The notes: generated from the sequence alone by a model not told the origin. Positions 8,648 through 17,994 are shown, counted from the first letter of the stretch. The stretch: DNA of 64,000 nucleotides from Pseudomonas sp. Leaf48 (GCF_001421885.1 NZ_LMLH01000004.1:181077-245076); one strand, 5' to 3'. Numbers and translations are program-made.

Positions 8648-10306
8648 ATGCTCACCCTGCTCAATTTGCTCTCCGCCGTGGCCCTGCTGATCTGGGGCAC
8701 GCACATCGTCCGTACCGGCATCCTGCGGGTCTACGGCTCCAATCTGCGCCATGTCATCGGCCGGAACATGTCCAAGCGCGGGCTGGCTTTCGTCGCCGGG
8801 ATCGTCGTGACGGCCATGGTCCAGAGCAGCAACGCCACCGCCATGCTCGTCACTTCCTTTGTCGGCCAGGGCCTGATGGCGCTGACCCCGGCGCTGTCGA
8901 CCATGCTCGGTGCCGATGTCGGTACGGCGCTGATGGCGCGAGTGCTGACCCTCGATTTGTCGTGGTTGTCGCCGCTGCTGATCTTTATCGGGGTGATCTT
9001 CTTCCTGTCGCGCAAGCAGACACGGGTGGGGCAGATGGGCCGCGTCGCTATCGGACTGGGGCTGATCATTCTGGCGTTGCAACTGATTGTCGAGGCGGCG
9101 GCGCCGATCACCCACGCCCAAGGGGTCAAGGTGATATTCGCCTCGCTGACCGGCGACATTCTCCTGGACGCCTTGATTGGCGCGCTGTTCGCGATGATTT
9201 CCTACTCCAGCCTGGCGGCTGTGCTGCTCACGGCAACCCTGGCCGGCGCCAATGTGATCAGCCTGCCGGTGGCCATCGGCCTGGTCATCGGCGCCAATAT
9301 CGGCAGCGGCATTCTTGCGTTCCTCAGCACCAGTATGCAGAACGCCGCCGGACGGCAGGTGGCGTTGGGCAGCCTGTTGTACAAACTGATCGGCCTGATG
9401 CTGATGATTCCGGTGCTCGACCCGTTGGTGCACTGGCTGGACAGCCTGGATTTCAGCCCGCAGGAGATGGTCATCAGCTTCCACCTGCTCTACAACACCA
9501 CGCGCTGCCTGATATTGCTGCCGAGCGTCGGGCCGATGGCGCGTTTTTGTGCCTGGGTACTGCCCGAACGCCTGCAAGCCAACGGTACAGCCAAACCCCG
9601 GCATCTGGACCTCACAGCATTGGCCACCCCCGGCCTGGCGCTGGCCAACGCAGCCCGGGAAACCCTGCGCATAGGCGATCTGATCGACAGCATGCTTGAA
9701 GCCATGCTCGACGTATTGCGCGGCCAACATACCGCGGTGACTCAGGAAATGCGCCGCCTGACCGATGATGTGGAAGCCCTGTACAGCGCGATCAAGCTGT
9801 ATCTGGCGCAGATGCCCCGCGAGGATCTCAGCGATCAGGACAGCCGGCGCTGGGCGGAAATCATCGAGTTGGCGATCAACCTGAAACTTGCCAGCGACCT
9901 CATCGAACGCATGCTGCGCAAGGTGCAGCAGCAGAAAACCTCACAGCGTCGGTCATTTTCCGACGTGGGGCTGGATGAACTGGCCGGGCTTCACAGTCAG
10001 TTGATTTCCAACCTGCGCCTGGGGATGTCGGTGTTTCTCAGTGCCGACCCGGAAAGCGCCCGGCAACTGGTGCGTGAGAAACGTCGTTTTCGTGCACAGG
10101 AACGCCGCCTGGCCCATGCACATGTCAGCCGGCTACAACGTAAGATCGTGCAGAGTATCGAAACCAGTTCGTTGCACCTGGAGCTGATCGCCGACATGAA
10201 ACGTTTGAACTCGCTGTTTTGCAGCAGTGCCTATGTGGTGCTGGAAACTTCCGACACAGGTGCTCTGGTGGTCGACGATTTGGCTGACACCACACATTCA
10301 CCTTGA
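8648..10306 (+). CDS. Na/Pi cotransporter family protein with PhoU-like C-terminus
   Basis: This 552-residue protein has an N-terminal membrane region (about 1-300) with two NptA-type inverted repeats, visible as VQSSNATAMLVTSFV and SYSSLAAVLLTATL. The cytosolic helical region (about 330-545) resembles PhoU repeats. The family takes up phosphate with sodium, or in some bacteria regulates phosphate, so uptake is likely but not proven. The ATG at 8648 follows AGGGGGT and is preferred to an upstream TTG at 8612. It has no pst or pho neighbours. Confidence 0.88.
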   Translation: MLTLLNLLSAVALLIWGTHIVRTGILRVYGSNLRHVIGRNMSKRGLAFVAGIVVTAMVQSSNATAMLVTSFVGQGLMALTPALSTMLGADVGTALMARVLTLDLSWLSPLLIFIGVIFFLSRKQTRVGQMGRVAIGLGLIILALQLIVEAAAPITHAQGVKVIFASLTGDILLDALIGALFAMISYSSLAAVLLTATLAGANVISLPVAIGLVIGANIGSGILAFLSTSMQNAAGRQVALGSLLYKLIGLMLMIPVLDPLVHWLDSLDFSPQEMVISFHLLYNTTRCLILLPSVGPMARFCAWVLPERLQANGTAKPRHLDLTALATPGLALANAARETLRIGDLIDSMLEAMLDVLRGQHTAVTQEMRRLTDDVEALYSAIKLYLAQMPREDLSDQDSRRWAEIIELAINLKLASDLIERMLRKVQQQKTSQRRSFSDVGLDELAGLHSQLISNLRLGMSVFLSADPESARQLVREKRRFRAQERRLAHAHVSRLQRKIVQSIETSSLHLELIADMKRLNSLFCSSAYVVLETSDTGALVVDDLADTTHSP

Positions 10307-10419
10307 ACGTATGGCATGGTGATCAGTCAGTAGTATTGATTCAGTCTTGAGGCCGCTTTCGCGGGCAAGTCGGCATGACTGACGACACGGATCTCCAATC
10401 AGCCGCCTGGAAGCTTTTT

Positions 10420-11796
10420 ATGCGTTGTCTGCTACTCGCCTGCCTGTTGCTTGGCTCATTCCCCACGCTTGCCCTGGATCGTTTCCAGGTCGAGGGTTAT
10501 ACGCTGCGCAACGGTTTGCAGTTGCTGCTCAAGCCCGGCACCGAGCGCGGGCATGTGGCGATTCGCCTGGTGATCGGGGTTGGCCTGGATGATTTCAGCT
10601 GCGAAGAAAAAGAACTGCCGCATCTGCTCGAACACTTGCTGTTCAGCGGTATCGACGCCAGTGGCGAAGGCGGCCTGGAGGAGCGCATGCAGGCCTTGGG
10701 GGGTGAGTGGAATGCGTTCACCAGCAACGCCGATACCACGTTCGTCATCGAGGCCCCGGCGAAAAACCAGCGCAAGGTGCTCGACCTGCTGCTGGCGCTG
10801 CTGACCCAGACCCGGTTCGACGACAATGCCATCAACGCTGCCAAGCAAGTGGTCGAGCGCGAAGATGGCGGGCATTACTCACATCTGCAACGCTGGCTGG
10901 ATCGCCAGGACCTGGGCCACACCGCCAGCAGTCAACTGGCGGTGGAATTAGGCCTCAAATGCCCCGAGCGGGCGCAAGTCGACAGTCTGACCCGCGAACA
11001 ACTGGAGCGCGTGCGCAACGGCTGGTATGCGCCGAACAACATGACCCTGATCGTGGTCGGTGACCTGGACAAGTTGCTGCCGGCCTATCTGGAGCGGGCG
11101 TATGGCGCGCTTGAAGCGATCAACCCCAGCGAACATCCACCGCTGCCGCAAATCCAGGCCAGTGCCGCCCATGAGCGCAGCCTGATCCGCGGTTTTGTCG
11201 GCGACGGGGCCAAGCTGCACTGGCTGGTGCCGGAGCCGGTGCTGGAGGACCAGCACGACCAAACCTTCGACCTGCTCAAGGACTATCTGGACTGGGCGTT
11301 GTATCGCCAGCTGCGACTGGCCCACAGTTTGTCCTATGGCCCGTGGGCGGAGCGCGAGGTGTTCGGCGGTGTAGGTTTCATGAGCCTCAATGCCGACCTC
11401 GAGCGCGGCGATGTTGCCGAAGCTGAGCAGGTGCTGGAAGAGTTGAAGGCCGAGTTGCTCAAGGACGGCCTCAATGCCGACACCTTCAACCGCCTCAAAC
11501 AGGCTGCCATCGCCCGCCAGGCCTGGGCCGTGCAAGGTAACAGTGCACTGGCCGATTACTACTGGAGCGCCATTGGCGATTACGAGGATGGCCGCTTCGT
11601 CAATCCGGCCCGGGAGCTGCAAGCGGTGTCTCTGGAAGAGGCGAACAAGGCCATGCGCGAGTTGCTTCTGCAGCCTGGTTATCTGCGGATCGAAAAGCCA
11701 TTGGTGAGTGACGACCAATTGGTGTGGGGGATTGCCGGGATCATGGGGTTGATCGTGCTTGGGTTGTTGGGGTGGCGCATCAGCCGCAGAAATTAA
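10420..11796 (+). CDS. M16-family (insulinase-like) zinc peptidase, membrane anchored
   Basis: This 458-residue protein has an N-terminal signal peptide (MRCLLLACLLLGSFPTLA) and the inverted zinc motif H-L-L-E-H near residue 70, with a downstream acidic ligand candidate in VVERE. An M16 C-terminal-like half follows (NNMTLIVVGDLD, LSYGPWAEREVFG). It ends in one transmembrane helix and basic residues, unlike classic soluble pitrilysins, so it is probably periplasmic and anchored. GGAAG precedes the ATG at 10420; the frame opens 15 codons earlier. The substrate is unknown. Confidence 0.85.
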   Translation: MRCLLLACLLLGSFPTLALDRFQVEGYTLRNGLQLLLKPGTERGHVAIRLVIGVGLDDFSCEEKELPHLLEHLLFSGIDASGEGGLEERMQALGGEWNAFTSNADTTFVIEAPAKNQRKVLDLLLALLTQTRFDDNAINAAKQVVEREDGGHYSHLQRWLDRQDLGHTASSQLAVELGLKCPERAQVDSLTREQLERVRNGWYAPNNMTLIVVGDLDKLLPAYLERAYGALEAINPSEHPPLPQIQASAAHERSLIRGFVGDGAKLHWLVPEPVLEDQHDQTFDLLKDYLDWALYRQLRLAHSLSYGPWAEREVFGGVGFMSLNADLERGDVAEAEQVLEELKAELLKDGLNADTFNRLKQAAIARQAWAVQGNSALADYYWSAIGDYEDGRFVNPARELQAVSLEEANKAMRELLLQPGYLRIEKPLVSDDQLVWGIAGIMGLIVLGLLGWRISRRN

Positions 11797-11819
11797 CCAC
11801 GCGCTGTGGCACAGGCTTT

Positions 11820-11969
11820 TGTGGCGAGGGGGCTTGGCGGACCGCGGCACCGCCCCGTTGGGTCGCGAAGCGGCCCCAAATTAACGATCACGGTCAATTC
11901 AGATAATCGCTCTACGACTGCTTGGCCGCCGAACGGCGGTGCGGCGTTCCGACGAGCCCCCTCGCCACA
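11820..11969. repeat. Long REP-type hairpin, copy 2 (inverted orientation)
   Basis: The arms TGTGGCGAGGGGGCT and AGCCCCCTCGCCACA enclose about 120 bp. Internal segments (GGGTCGCGAAGCGGCCCC, CTACGACTGCTTGGCCGCC) are the reverse complement of parts of the core in the copies at 8287 and 48495, so this copy lies in the opposite orientation. It fills most of the 232 bp between the M16 gene and the gene at 12029. Confidence 0.85.
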
Positions 11970-12028
11970 CCGCCGTCCCAGCGGTACCCTGTCGAGGATT
12001 TTTCCTACTACTACTGTGAAAAGCCCGA

Positions 12029-13057
12029 ATGCCGAACCTGACCCTTTTCGTTCAGCGCATCCTTGAATTGATCAAGCGCTATCCCGGGGTCATCGCGGCT
12101 GGTGGTTTTATCTCCGGGGTGGGCAGTTTCATCCTGGTTGATCGTCAGCAAGGCCTGGCGAGCTGGATCACCACCATCATGCTGATCAGCTGGATCTGGC
12201 TGATGCTGGAAAACAGTCTGACCAAGCTGTTCGCGCGCATTTTCAAGCGCGAGATTCCGCAACCTTTGTTGCGTTACGCGACGCAGATGATTCACCAGGA
12301 AAGCCTTTTCTTCGTCCTGCCGTTCTTTTTCATCACCACGACCTGGAACAGCGGCCAGTTGTTTTTCACCGGGCTACTGAGCATCGCGGCGCTGATATCC
12401 ATCGTCGATCCGCTCTACTACAAATGGCTGGCGCCACGGCGCTGGGCGTTTCTGGCGTTGCATACCCTGACGCTGTTCGCGGCCCTGCTCACGGCACTGC
12501 CGGTGATCATGCACCTGACCACTTCGCAGAGCTTCAAGTGGGCGCTGGGCATTGCGGTGCTGCTGTCGTTCCCGAGCCTGGCATCGATCTTCCCGATCCG
12601 CACCCTGCGCAACGCGCTGGCAATCCTGAGCATCACCCTGGGAATCGGCGCGGTCGGCTGGGAACTGCGCTCATGGGTACCGCCCGCGACACTGTGGATG
12701 ACCGATGTGGCCATCAGCACGCAAATGCAGGACCGCACTCCGGGTGCCAGCCTCGACGAGGTCAGCACCGAGCAGATTCGCGGTGGCGGCCTCTATGCCT
12801 ATACGGCGATCAACGCCCCGCGGGGTCTGGACGAGCGGATTTATCACGTCTGGCAGTTCAACGGCAAAGAGGTCGACCGCATCCCGCTGGATATTCACGG
12901 CGGCCGCAAGGAAGGCTATCGCGCCTGGACCCATAAACAGAATTTCCCCGGCAATCCGGCTGGCAAGTGGCAAGTCCGGGTGCTGACCGAAGACGGACAG
13001 CTCATCGGGGTGCTGCGCTTCGTCGTCAGGGACAGCACAGCGGTTCAAGAAAAGTAA
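12029..13057 (+). CDS. DUF5924/DUF2914 family membrane protein
   Basis: This 342-residue protein has about seven hydrophobic helices in residues 15-215 and a soluble C-terminal domain (about 225-335) of the DUF2914 type, with VWQFNGKEVDRIPL and GKWQVRVLTEDGQLIGVLRFVV. The combination matches a Pseudomonas family annotated DUF5924 with DUF2914. The biochemical role is unknown; the C-terminal beta-rich domain is probably extracytoplasmic. It lies 54 bp upstream of the MCE transport operon and could be cotranscribed, but a separate function is equally possible. Confidence 0.7.
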   Translation: MPNLTLFVQRILELIKRYPGVIAAGGFISGVGSFILVDRQQGLASWITTIMLISWIWLMLENSLTKLFARIFKREIPQPLLRYATQMIHQESLFFVLPFFFITTTWNSGQLFFTGLLSIAALISIVDPLYYKWLAPRRWAFLALHTLTLFAALLTALPVIMHLTTSQSFKWALGIAVLLSFPSLASIFPIRTLRNALAILSITLGIGAVGWELRSWVPPATLWMTDVAISTQMQDRTPGASLDEVSTEQIRGGGLYAYTAINAPRGLDERIYHVWQFNGKEVDRIPLDIHGGRKEGYRAWTHKQNFPGNPAGKWQVRVLTEDGQLIGVLRFVVRDSTAVQEK

Positions 13058-13111
13058 TCCGGTTCGTGCTATTACGAAGGATTGCGTAACCAGCAGACAA
13101 GCACGGAGCTT

Positions 13112-14260
13112 ATGATCAGCAGCGCGATGGCCGGCAATGCCCAATTAGATACTTCGCTGACCCCCGCGCAGTTGCGGGTGACGGGCGACTGGACGCTTGC
13201 CCACTACGCCGACCTCAAGCTACTGAGTGAAACGCTCCTCGGTCAGTACGACGCTGATACCGCCATCGACCTCAATGGCCTCGGCGCACTCGACACCGCC
13301 GGTGCGTCGTTATTGGTCGAGCTGCTGGGCTCTGAACGTCTCGGCCAGTCCGCCGAGCACCCCGACTGCACCATCAGCGCCGCCGATCGCGCCTTGCTGC
13401 AAACGGTCTACCGCTCTTTGACCGATTTCTGTGTGCCGATCAAAGAGCCGGAGGTCAGCGTCAGCATTCAACTGCTGACCCGTATTGGCCGGGCGGTGGA
13501 CACCGTCTGGCAGGATACCCTGCAATTGCTGGGCTTTGTCGGGCTGATCCTGGAAACCATCGCCCGTGGCATTTTCCGCCCAAAGCGCTGGCGCATCACG
13601 CCAATGGTGGCGCACATCGAACAGACTGGCCTTGATGCCGCCCCCATCGTCGCTCTGCTGACCTTTCTGGTGGGCGCGGTGGTGGCGTTTCTCGGGGCGA
13701 CGGTGCTGGCCACTTTCGGCGCCAGTGTCTTCACTGTGGATCTGGTCGGGTTTGCCTTCCTGCGTGAGTTCGGTGTGTTGCTGACCGCGATCCTGATGGC
13801 CGGGCGCACGGCCAGCGCGTTCACCGCGCAGATCGGCTCGATGAAGGCCAATGAAGAAATCGATGCCATTCGCACCTTGGGCCTCGACCCCATGGAGCTG
13901 CTGGTAGTGCCACGGGTCCTTGCCCTGTTGATCGCATTGCCGATGCTGACCTTCCTGGCGATGCTGTCGGGGATTATCGGCGGTGCCGTGGTCTGTGCGG
14001 TGTCGCTGGATATCTCGCCGGCGATGTTCCTGTCGCTGCTGCAATCGGACATCGGCGTTCAGCATTTTCTGGTGGGCATCGTCAAAGCACCGATTTTCGC
14101 TTTCCTGATCGCCGCGATCGGTTGCCTCGAAGGCTTCAAGGTCAGCGGCAGTGCCGAGTCTGTCGGCGCTCATACTACGTCCAGTGTGGTGCAGTCGATT
14201 TTTGTAGTGATCGTGCTCGACGCGGTGGCCGCGCTGTTTTTCATGGAGATGGGCTGGTGA
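13112..14260 (+). CDS. MlaE-type ABC permease with N-terminal STAS-like domain
   Basis: This 382-residue permease belongs to an MCE lipid transport system. Residues 1-110 form a STAS/MlaB-like domain (LRVTGDWTLAHYADL, LNGLGALDTAGASLLVELL), and residues 130-380 are the MlaE permease domain with FLREFGVLLTAILMAGRTASAF and EIDAIRTLGLDPMELLVVPR. The fusion replaces the separate MlaB seen in the classic Mla operon. The ATG at 13112 follows CACGGAG; an upstream TTG at 13082 is less likely. The stop overlaps the GTG of the ATPase gene by 3 bases. Confidence 0.9.
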   Translation: MISSAMAGNAQLDTSLTPAQLRVTGDWTLAHYADLKLLSETLLGQYDADTAIDLNGLGALDTAGASLLVELLGSERLGQSAEHPDCTISAADRALLQTVYRSLTDFCVPIKEPEVSVSIQLLTRIGRAVDTVWQDTLQLLGFVGLILETIARGIFRPKRWRITPMVAHIEQTGLDAAPIVALLTFLVGAVVAFLGATVLATFGASVFTVDLVGFAFLREFGVLLTAILMAGRTASAFTAQIGSMKANEEIDAIRTLGLDPMELLVVPRVLALLIALPMLTFLAMLSGIIGGAVVCAVSLDISPAMFLSLLQSDIGVQHFLVGIVKAPIFAFLIAAIGCLEGFKVSGSAESVGAHTTSSVVQSIFVVIVLDAVAALFFMEMGW

Positions 14261-15060
14261 GTCGTTTACCCAGGGCGCCCGCCGAGGCGGTGATAGAGGT
14301 GCGTGGCCTGTGCAATCGCTTCGGTCGCCAGAGCGTGCACGAGAACCTTGACCTGGATTTGTATAAAGGCGAAATCCTTGCCGTGGTCGGTGGTTCTGGC
14401 AGTGGCAAGTCGGTATTGCTGCGCAGCATTATCGGGCTGCGCCAACCGAGCGAAGGCGTGGTGAAGGTTTTCGGCCAAAACCTGCCGACCCTGGCCGAGC
14501 ACGAGCGCTCACTGATTGAACGGCGCTTCGGCGTGCTGTTCCAGAAAGGTGCGCTGTTCTCGTCGCTGACGGTGACCGAGAATGTCGCCCTACCGCTGAT
14601 CGAGCACGCCGGCCTGAGCCGCAACGACGCCGAACACCTGGCGGCGGTGAAAATGGCCTTGGCCGGGTTGCCGTTGTCGGCGGCAGACAAATACCCAGCG
14701 TCACTGTCCGGTGGCATGATCAAGCGCGCCGCGCTGGCCCGGGCGCTGGCCCTGGACCCGGACATACTGTTTCTCGACGAGCCCACCGCCGGTCTCGACC
14801 CGATTGGCGCTGCCGCGTTTGATCAATTGATTCTGACCCTGCGTGACGCCTTGGGCCTGAGTGTTTTTCTGGTGACCCACGACCTCGACACGCTCTACAC
14901 CATTACCGACCGGGTTGCGGTACTGGCGCAGAAAAAAGTGCTGGTGGCGGACGCGATCGACAAGGTTTCGGAAACCGACGACCCATGGATTCACGAATAC
15001 TTCCACGGCCCTCGCGGCCGCGCGGCGCTGACAGCCGCCCAACAGCTCAACGAGGTCTGA
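14257..15060 (+). CDS. MlaF-type ABC ATPase
   Basis: This 267-residue ATPase energises the MCE transporter. It has Walker A GGSGSGKS near residue 45, the signature LSGGM, and Walker B DILFLDEPTAG, with an H-loop at LVTHDLDTL. The start is GTG at 14257, inside the permease stop (GTGA overlap), preceded by GGAGATGGG; the 45 codons of open frame upstream overlap the permease in another frame and were rejected. The overlap indicates translational coupling. Confidence 0.93.
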   Translation: MSRLPRAPAEAVIEVRGLCNRFGRQSVHENLDLDLYKGEILAVVGGSGSGKSVLLRSIIGLRQPSEGVVKVFGQNLPTLAEHERSLIERRFGVLFQKGALFSSLTVTENVALPLIEHAGLSRNDAEHLAAVKMALAGLPLSAADKYPASLSGGMIKRAALARALALDPDILFLDEPTAGLDPIGAAAFDQLILTLRDALGLSVFLVTHDLDTLYTITDRVAVLAQKKVLVADAIDKVSETDDPWIHEYFHGPRGRAALTAAQQLNEV

Positions 15061-15061
15061 C

Positions 15062-16000
15062 ATGGAAACCCGCGCCCATCATGTGTTGATCGGCCTGCTC
15101 AGCGTCATTGTGGTGACGGCCGCGCTGTTGTTCGGTCTCTGGCTGGCCAAGTCCAGCGTCGACACCGAATTCAAGGATTACGAGGTCGTGTTCAACGAGG
15201 CGGTCAGTGGTTTGTCCAAGGGCAGTTCCGTGCAGTACAGCGGGATCAAGGTCGGCGATGTGGTGTCGCTACGCCTCGATCCGAAAGATCCGCGCCGAGT
15301 GCTGGCACGGATTCGCCTGGGCGGTGAAACCCCGGTCAAGGAAGACACCGAGGCCAAACTGGCGCTGACCGGTGTCACCGGCACCTCGATCATCCAGCTC
15401 AGCGGCGGTACACCCCAGAGCCCGACGCTCAAGGGCAAGGATGGCAAGCTGCCAACCATCATTGCAGCGCCCTCGCCCATCGCTCGACTGCTCAATGACA
15501 GCAACGACCTGATGGCCGGGGTGAACGCGCTGATGCAAAACGCGAACTCGATGTTTTCAACGGCAAACATCGAGCGCATCAGCAAGATCCTGGAGCACCT
15601 GGAACAGACCACCGGGACCATTGCCGAGCAGCGTGGCGATATCCGTCAGGCCATGCAGCAGTTGGCCTCGGTCGGCAAGCAGGCCAATAACATGCTGGAG
15701 CAGACCACGGCGTTGATGCGCAATGCCAACGGCCTGCTCAACGATCATGGCAAGCAGGCACTGGGCAGTGCCGAGCAGGCGATGAAATCCCTGGAACAGA
15801 GCACTGCCACCATCAACACGTTGCTGGTGAGCAATCAGGATTCGCTGAACAACGGTATGCAAGGCCTCAATGGCCTGGCCCCGGCGGTGCGGGAGCTGCG
15901 CGAAACCCTGACTTCGTTGCGGGCCATTTCTCAACGCCTGGAGGCCAACCCCAGCGGTTACCTGCTGGGCAGCGACAAGAACAAGGAGTTCACCCCATGA
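15062..16000 (+). CDS. MlaD-family MCE substrate-binding protein
   Basis: This 312-residue protein has one N-terminal transmembrane helix (about 7-29), a single MCE domain (about 38-115, with VQYSGIKVGDVVSLRL and TGVTGTSIIQL), then a long coiled-coil-like helical region (about 160-290) rich in QTT/MQ repeats. MCE proteins form hexamers that carry phospholipids or other lipids across the periplasm. The tail is longer than that of E. coli MlaD (183 residues), closer to PqiB/LetB-linked or actinobacterial forms. It starts 1 bp after the ATPase stop and overlaps the next gene by 4 bp. Confidence 0.92.
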   Translation: METRAHHVLIGLLSVIVVTAALLFGLWLAKSSVDTEFKDYEVVFNEAVSGLSKGSSVQYSGIKVGDVVSLRLDPKDPRRVLARIRLGGETPVKEDTEAKLALTGVTGTSIIQLSGGTPQSPTLKGKDGKLPTIIAAPSPIARLLNDSNDLMAGVNALMQNANSMFSTANIERISKILEHLEQTTGTIAEQRGDIRQAMQQLASVGKQANNMLEQTTALMRNANGLLNDHGKQALGSAEQAMKSLEQSTATINTLLVSNQDSLNNGMQGLNGLAPAVRELRETLTSLRAISQRLEANPSGYLLGSDKNKEFTP

Positions 16001-16623
16001 AGCTGATTCGTACTGCCCTGCTCGCCGGCTTCACGCTGATCAGTGCGTGCTCGATCCTGCCCAAGCCGGAACCTTTCGATGTCTATCGCCTGCCTTCGGC
16101 CCAAAGTGCTGGGCCTGCCAGCCGTGGCACAGCGCAGCACTGGTCGTTGCGCCTGACCAAACTGCAAACCAGCGAGGCGTTGAACAGCCCGAACATTGCG
16201 GTGGTTCCCCAGGGCGATGTGATCAGCAGCTACAAAGGTGCGCGCTGGAGCGACCCGGCGCCGGTGCTGCTGCGCAATCGGCTGCTGGACGGCTTCCAGC
16301 GCGACGGCCGGGTGCCGCTGCTGAGCACCGATGACAGTCTTTTCCAGACCGACCTGGAGCTGGGCGGCACGCTGCAGGCGTTCCAGACTGAATACCAAGG
16401 CGCCAGTGCGAGCGTTGTCGTGCGCCTGGATGCGTTGCTGGTGCGCAGTTATGACCAGCGCATCCTCGCCAGCCGGCGCTTTGAAGTGCGCCAGCCGTTG
16501 AGCGATGTGCAGGTGCCGGCGGTGGTCGCCGGGTTTGGGCGGGCGAATGACCAGTTGACGGTGCAGGTGGTGAATTGGACGGTTGAGCAGGGGCAGAGGC
16601 TAGCGCCGTCGCCACGGCCTTGA
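15997..16623 (+). CDS. PqiC-like outer-membrane lipoprotein of the MCE system
   Basis: This 208-residue lipoprotein has a lipobox L-I-S-A-C ending at Cys18 and matches the ABC-type transport auxiliary component (PqiC/YmbA) family: YRLPSA near residue 30, GDVISSYKGARWSDPAPVLL in the middle. It is expected on the inner leaflet of the outer membrane as the receptor for the MCE tunnel. The start overlaps the MlaD-like stop (ATGA), completing a permease-ATPase-MCE-lipoprotein operon. Confidence 0.9.
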   Translation: MKLIRTALLAGFTLISACSILPKPEPFDVYRLPSAQSAGPASRGTAQHWSLRLTKLQTSEALNSPNIAVVPQGDVISSYKGARWSDPAPVLLRNRLLDGFQRDGRVPLLSTDDSLFQTDLELGGTLQAFQTEYQGASASVVVRLDALLVRSYDQRILASRRFEVRQPLSDVQVPAVVAGFGRANDQLTVQVVNWTVEQGQRLAPSPRP

Positions 16624-16660
16624 GTCCGATCAGATTCCTTGCAGCCAACCAGGGCTCAAA

Positions 16661-16748
16661 GTGGGAGCGGGCTTGCTCGCGAAGGCAGTGTGTCACTCGA
16701 CATCAATGGTGACTGACACACCGCCTTCGCGAGCAAGCCCGCTCCCAC
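16661..16748. repeat. REPIN with 26-bp perfect arms
   Basis: The outer arms, GTGGGAGCGGGCTTGCTCGC plus GAAGGC and its exact reverse complement, enclose an inner imperfect inverted repeat (GTGTGTCAC / GTGACTGACACAC). It lies between the convergent MCE lipoprotein gene and the HAD gene and can serve as a bidirectional 3' hairpin. Confidence 0.93.
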
Positions 16749-16769
16749 ATTTTGATCGAGTTGATTCAA

Positions 16770-17420
16770 TTAACGCTGCAAGAACGCCTGATGCATCTGC
16801 TCCAGCGTTTCAAAGTGATACGCCGGCGCTTCGGCACTCAGCTCTTCGTAACTGCCAAACCCGTAACCCACCGCTGCCGCGTCCAGCCCATTGCTGCGTG
16901 CGCCGATCAGGTCGTGCTTGCGGTCGCCGATCATCAAGGTGGTGGCCGGGTCCAGTTTCTCTTCAGCCACCAGATGGGCGATCAACTCGACCTTGTTGGT
17001 TCGGGTACCGTCCAGTTCGCTGCCGTAAATCACCTTGAAGTGTTTGGCGAAGTCGAAGTGCCGGGCGATTTCCCGGGCGAACACCCAGGGTTTCGACGTG
17101 GCGATGTACAGCTGTCGTCCTTGTCCGCCGAGGGTTTCCAGCAGTGGCGTGACGCCGTCGAACACGCGGTTTTCGTACAGGCCGGTGACCTTGAAACGTT
17201 CCCGGTAGAAATTCACCGCCTCCCAGGCCCTGGCCTCGTCGAAGTCGTAGAACTGCATGAACGCCTGGAGCAGCGGCGGGCCGATGAAGTGCTCGAGCTT
17301 GCTCAGGTCGGGCTCATCGATGCCCAGTTTGCTCAAGGCGAACTGGATCGATCGGGTGATACCCTCGCGCGGGTCGGTCAGGGTGCCATCAAGGTCGAAC
17401 AAAACGGTCTGGTAATGCAT
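16770..17420 (-). CDS. HAD hydrolase, phosphoglycolate phosphatase-like
   Basis: This 216-residue protein has all HAD motifs: motif I LFDLDGTLTDP (residues 7-17, nucleophile D9 and acid D11), motif II IATSKP, motif III lysine in RTNKVELIAH, and motif IV MIGDRKHDL. The helical cap after motif I resembles phosphoglycolate/pyrophosphate phosphatases (Gph/PpaX). The substrate cannot be fixed from the sequence. It lies 28 bp downstream of the gamma carbonic anhydrase gene and is probably cotranscribed with it. Confidence 0.88.
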   Translation of the reverse strand: MHYQTVLFDLDGTLTDPREGITRSIQFALSKLGIDEPDLSKLEHFIGPPLLQAFMQFYDFDEARAWEAVNFYRERFKVTGLYENRVFDGVTPLLETLGGQGRQLYIATSKPWVFAREIARHFDFAKHFKVIYGSELDGTRTNKVELIAHLVAEEKLDPATTLMIGDRKHDLIGARSNGLDAAAVGYGFGSYEELSAEAPAYHFETLEQMHQAFLQR

Positions 17421-17448
17421 GAAATTTCCTGGGCTATAGCATGACGGT

Positions 17449-17994
17449 TTACAGCTGATCGTAGCCTTCGGCCAGATGCAGGTCCTTGAGCTTCACGTAG
17501 TTCGCCGCGCTGTAGGTGAAAAAGGCACGCTCCTTGTCGGTCAGAGGGCGGATCTGCTTCACCGGACTGCCGACGTACAGGAAACCGCTTTGCAGATGCT
17601 TGCCCGGTGGCACCAGGCTGCCGGCACCAATGATCACGTCATCGTCGATCACGGCACCGTCCATGACGATGCTGCCCATGCCGATCAGCACCCGGCTGCC
17701 TACCGAGCAGCCATGCAGCATGACTTTGTGGGCGATGGTCACGTCATCGCCGATCAGCAGCGCAAAACCATCGGGGTTGAACGGGCCGGCGTGGGTGATG
17801 TGCAGCACGCAGCCGTCTTGCACGCTGGTGCGCGCACCGATACGGATGCGGTGCATGTCGCCACGGATCACCGTCAACGGCCAGACGGAACTGTCCGGGC
17901 CGATTTCAACGTCGCCGATCACTACCGCCGAGCCGTCGACAAAAGCGCCTTTGCCGAGCAGCGGCGTATGGTTCTGATACTTGCGAAGGGACAC
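17449..17994 (-). CDS. Gamma-type carbonic anhydrase family protein
   Basis: This 181-residue left-handed beta-helix (hexapeptide repeat) protein is of the gamma-CA/YrdA type. The repeats run from about residues 15 to 140 (GDVEIGPDSSVWPLTVIRGD, GSRVLIGMGSIVMDGAVI), with metal-ligand histidines in CVLHITHAG, TIAHKVMLHGC. The start is taken as GTG at 17994 (VSLRKYQNHTP), as in related proteins; the frame extends to 18081 but would overlap the prlC leader. Catalytic activity is not established for many such homologs. Confidence 0.88.
   Translation of the reverse strand: MSLRKYQNHTPLLGKGAFVDGSAVVIGDVEIGPDSSVWPLTVIRGDMHRIRIGARTSVQDGCVLHITHAGPFNPDGFALLIGDDVTIAHKVMLHGCSVGSRVLIGMGSIVMDGAVIDDDVIIGAGSLVPPGKHLQSGFLYVGSPVKQIRPLTDKERAFFTYSAANYVKLKDLHLAEGYDQL

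Noticed and set aside
8579-9730. 383-residue minus-strand frame
   Set aside because: Rich in Gln, His and Asp as in shadows of hydrophobic genes; it is antisense to the Na/Pi transporter gene.
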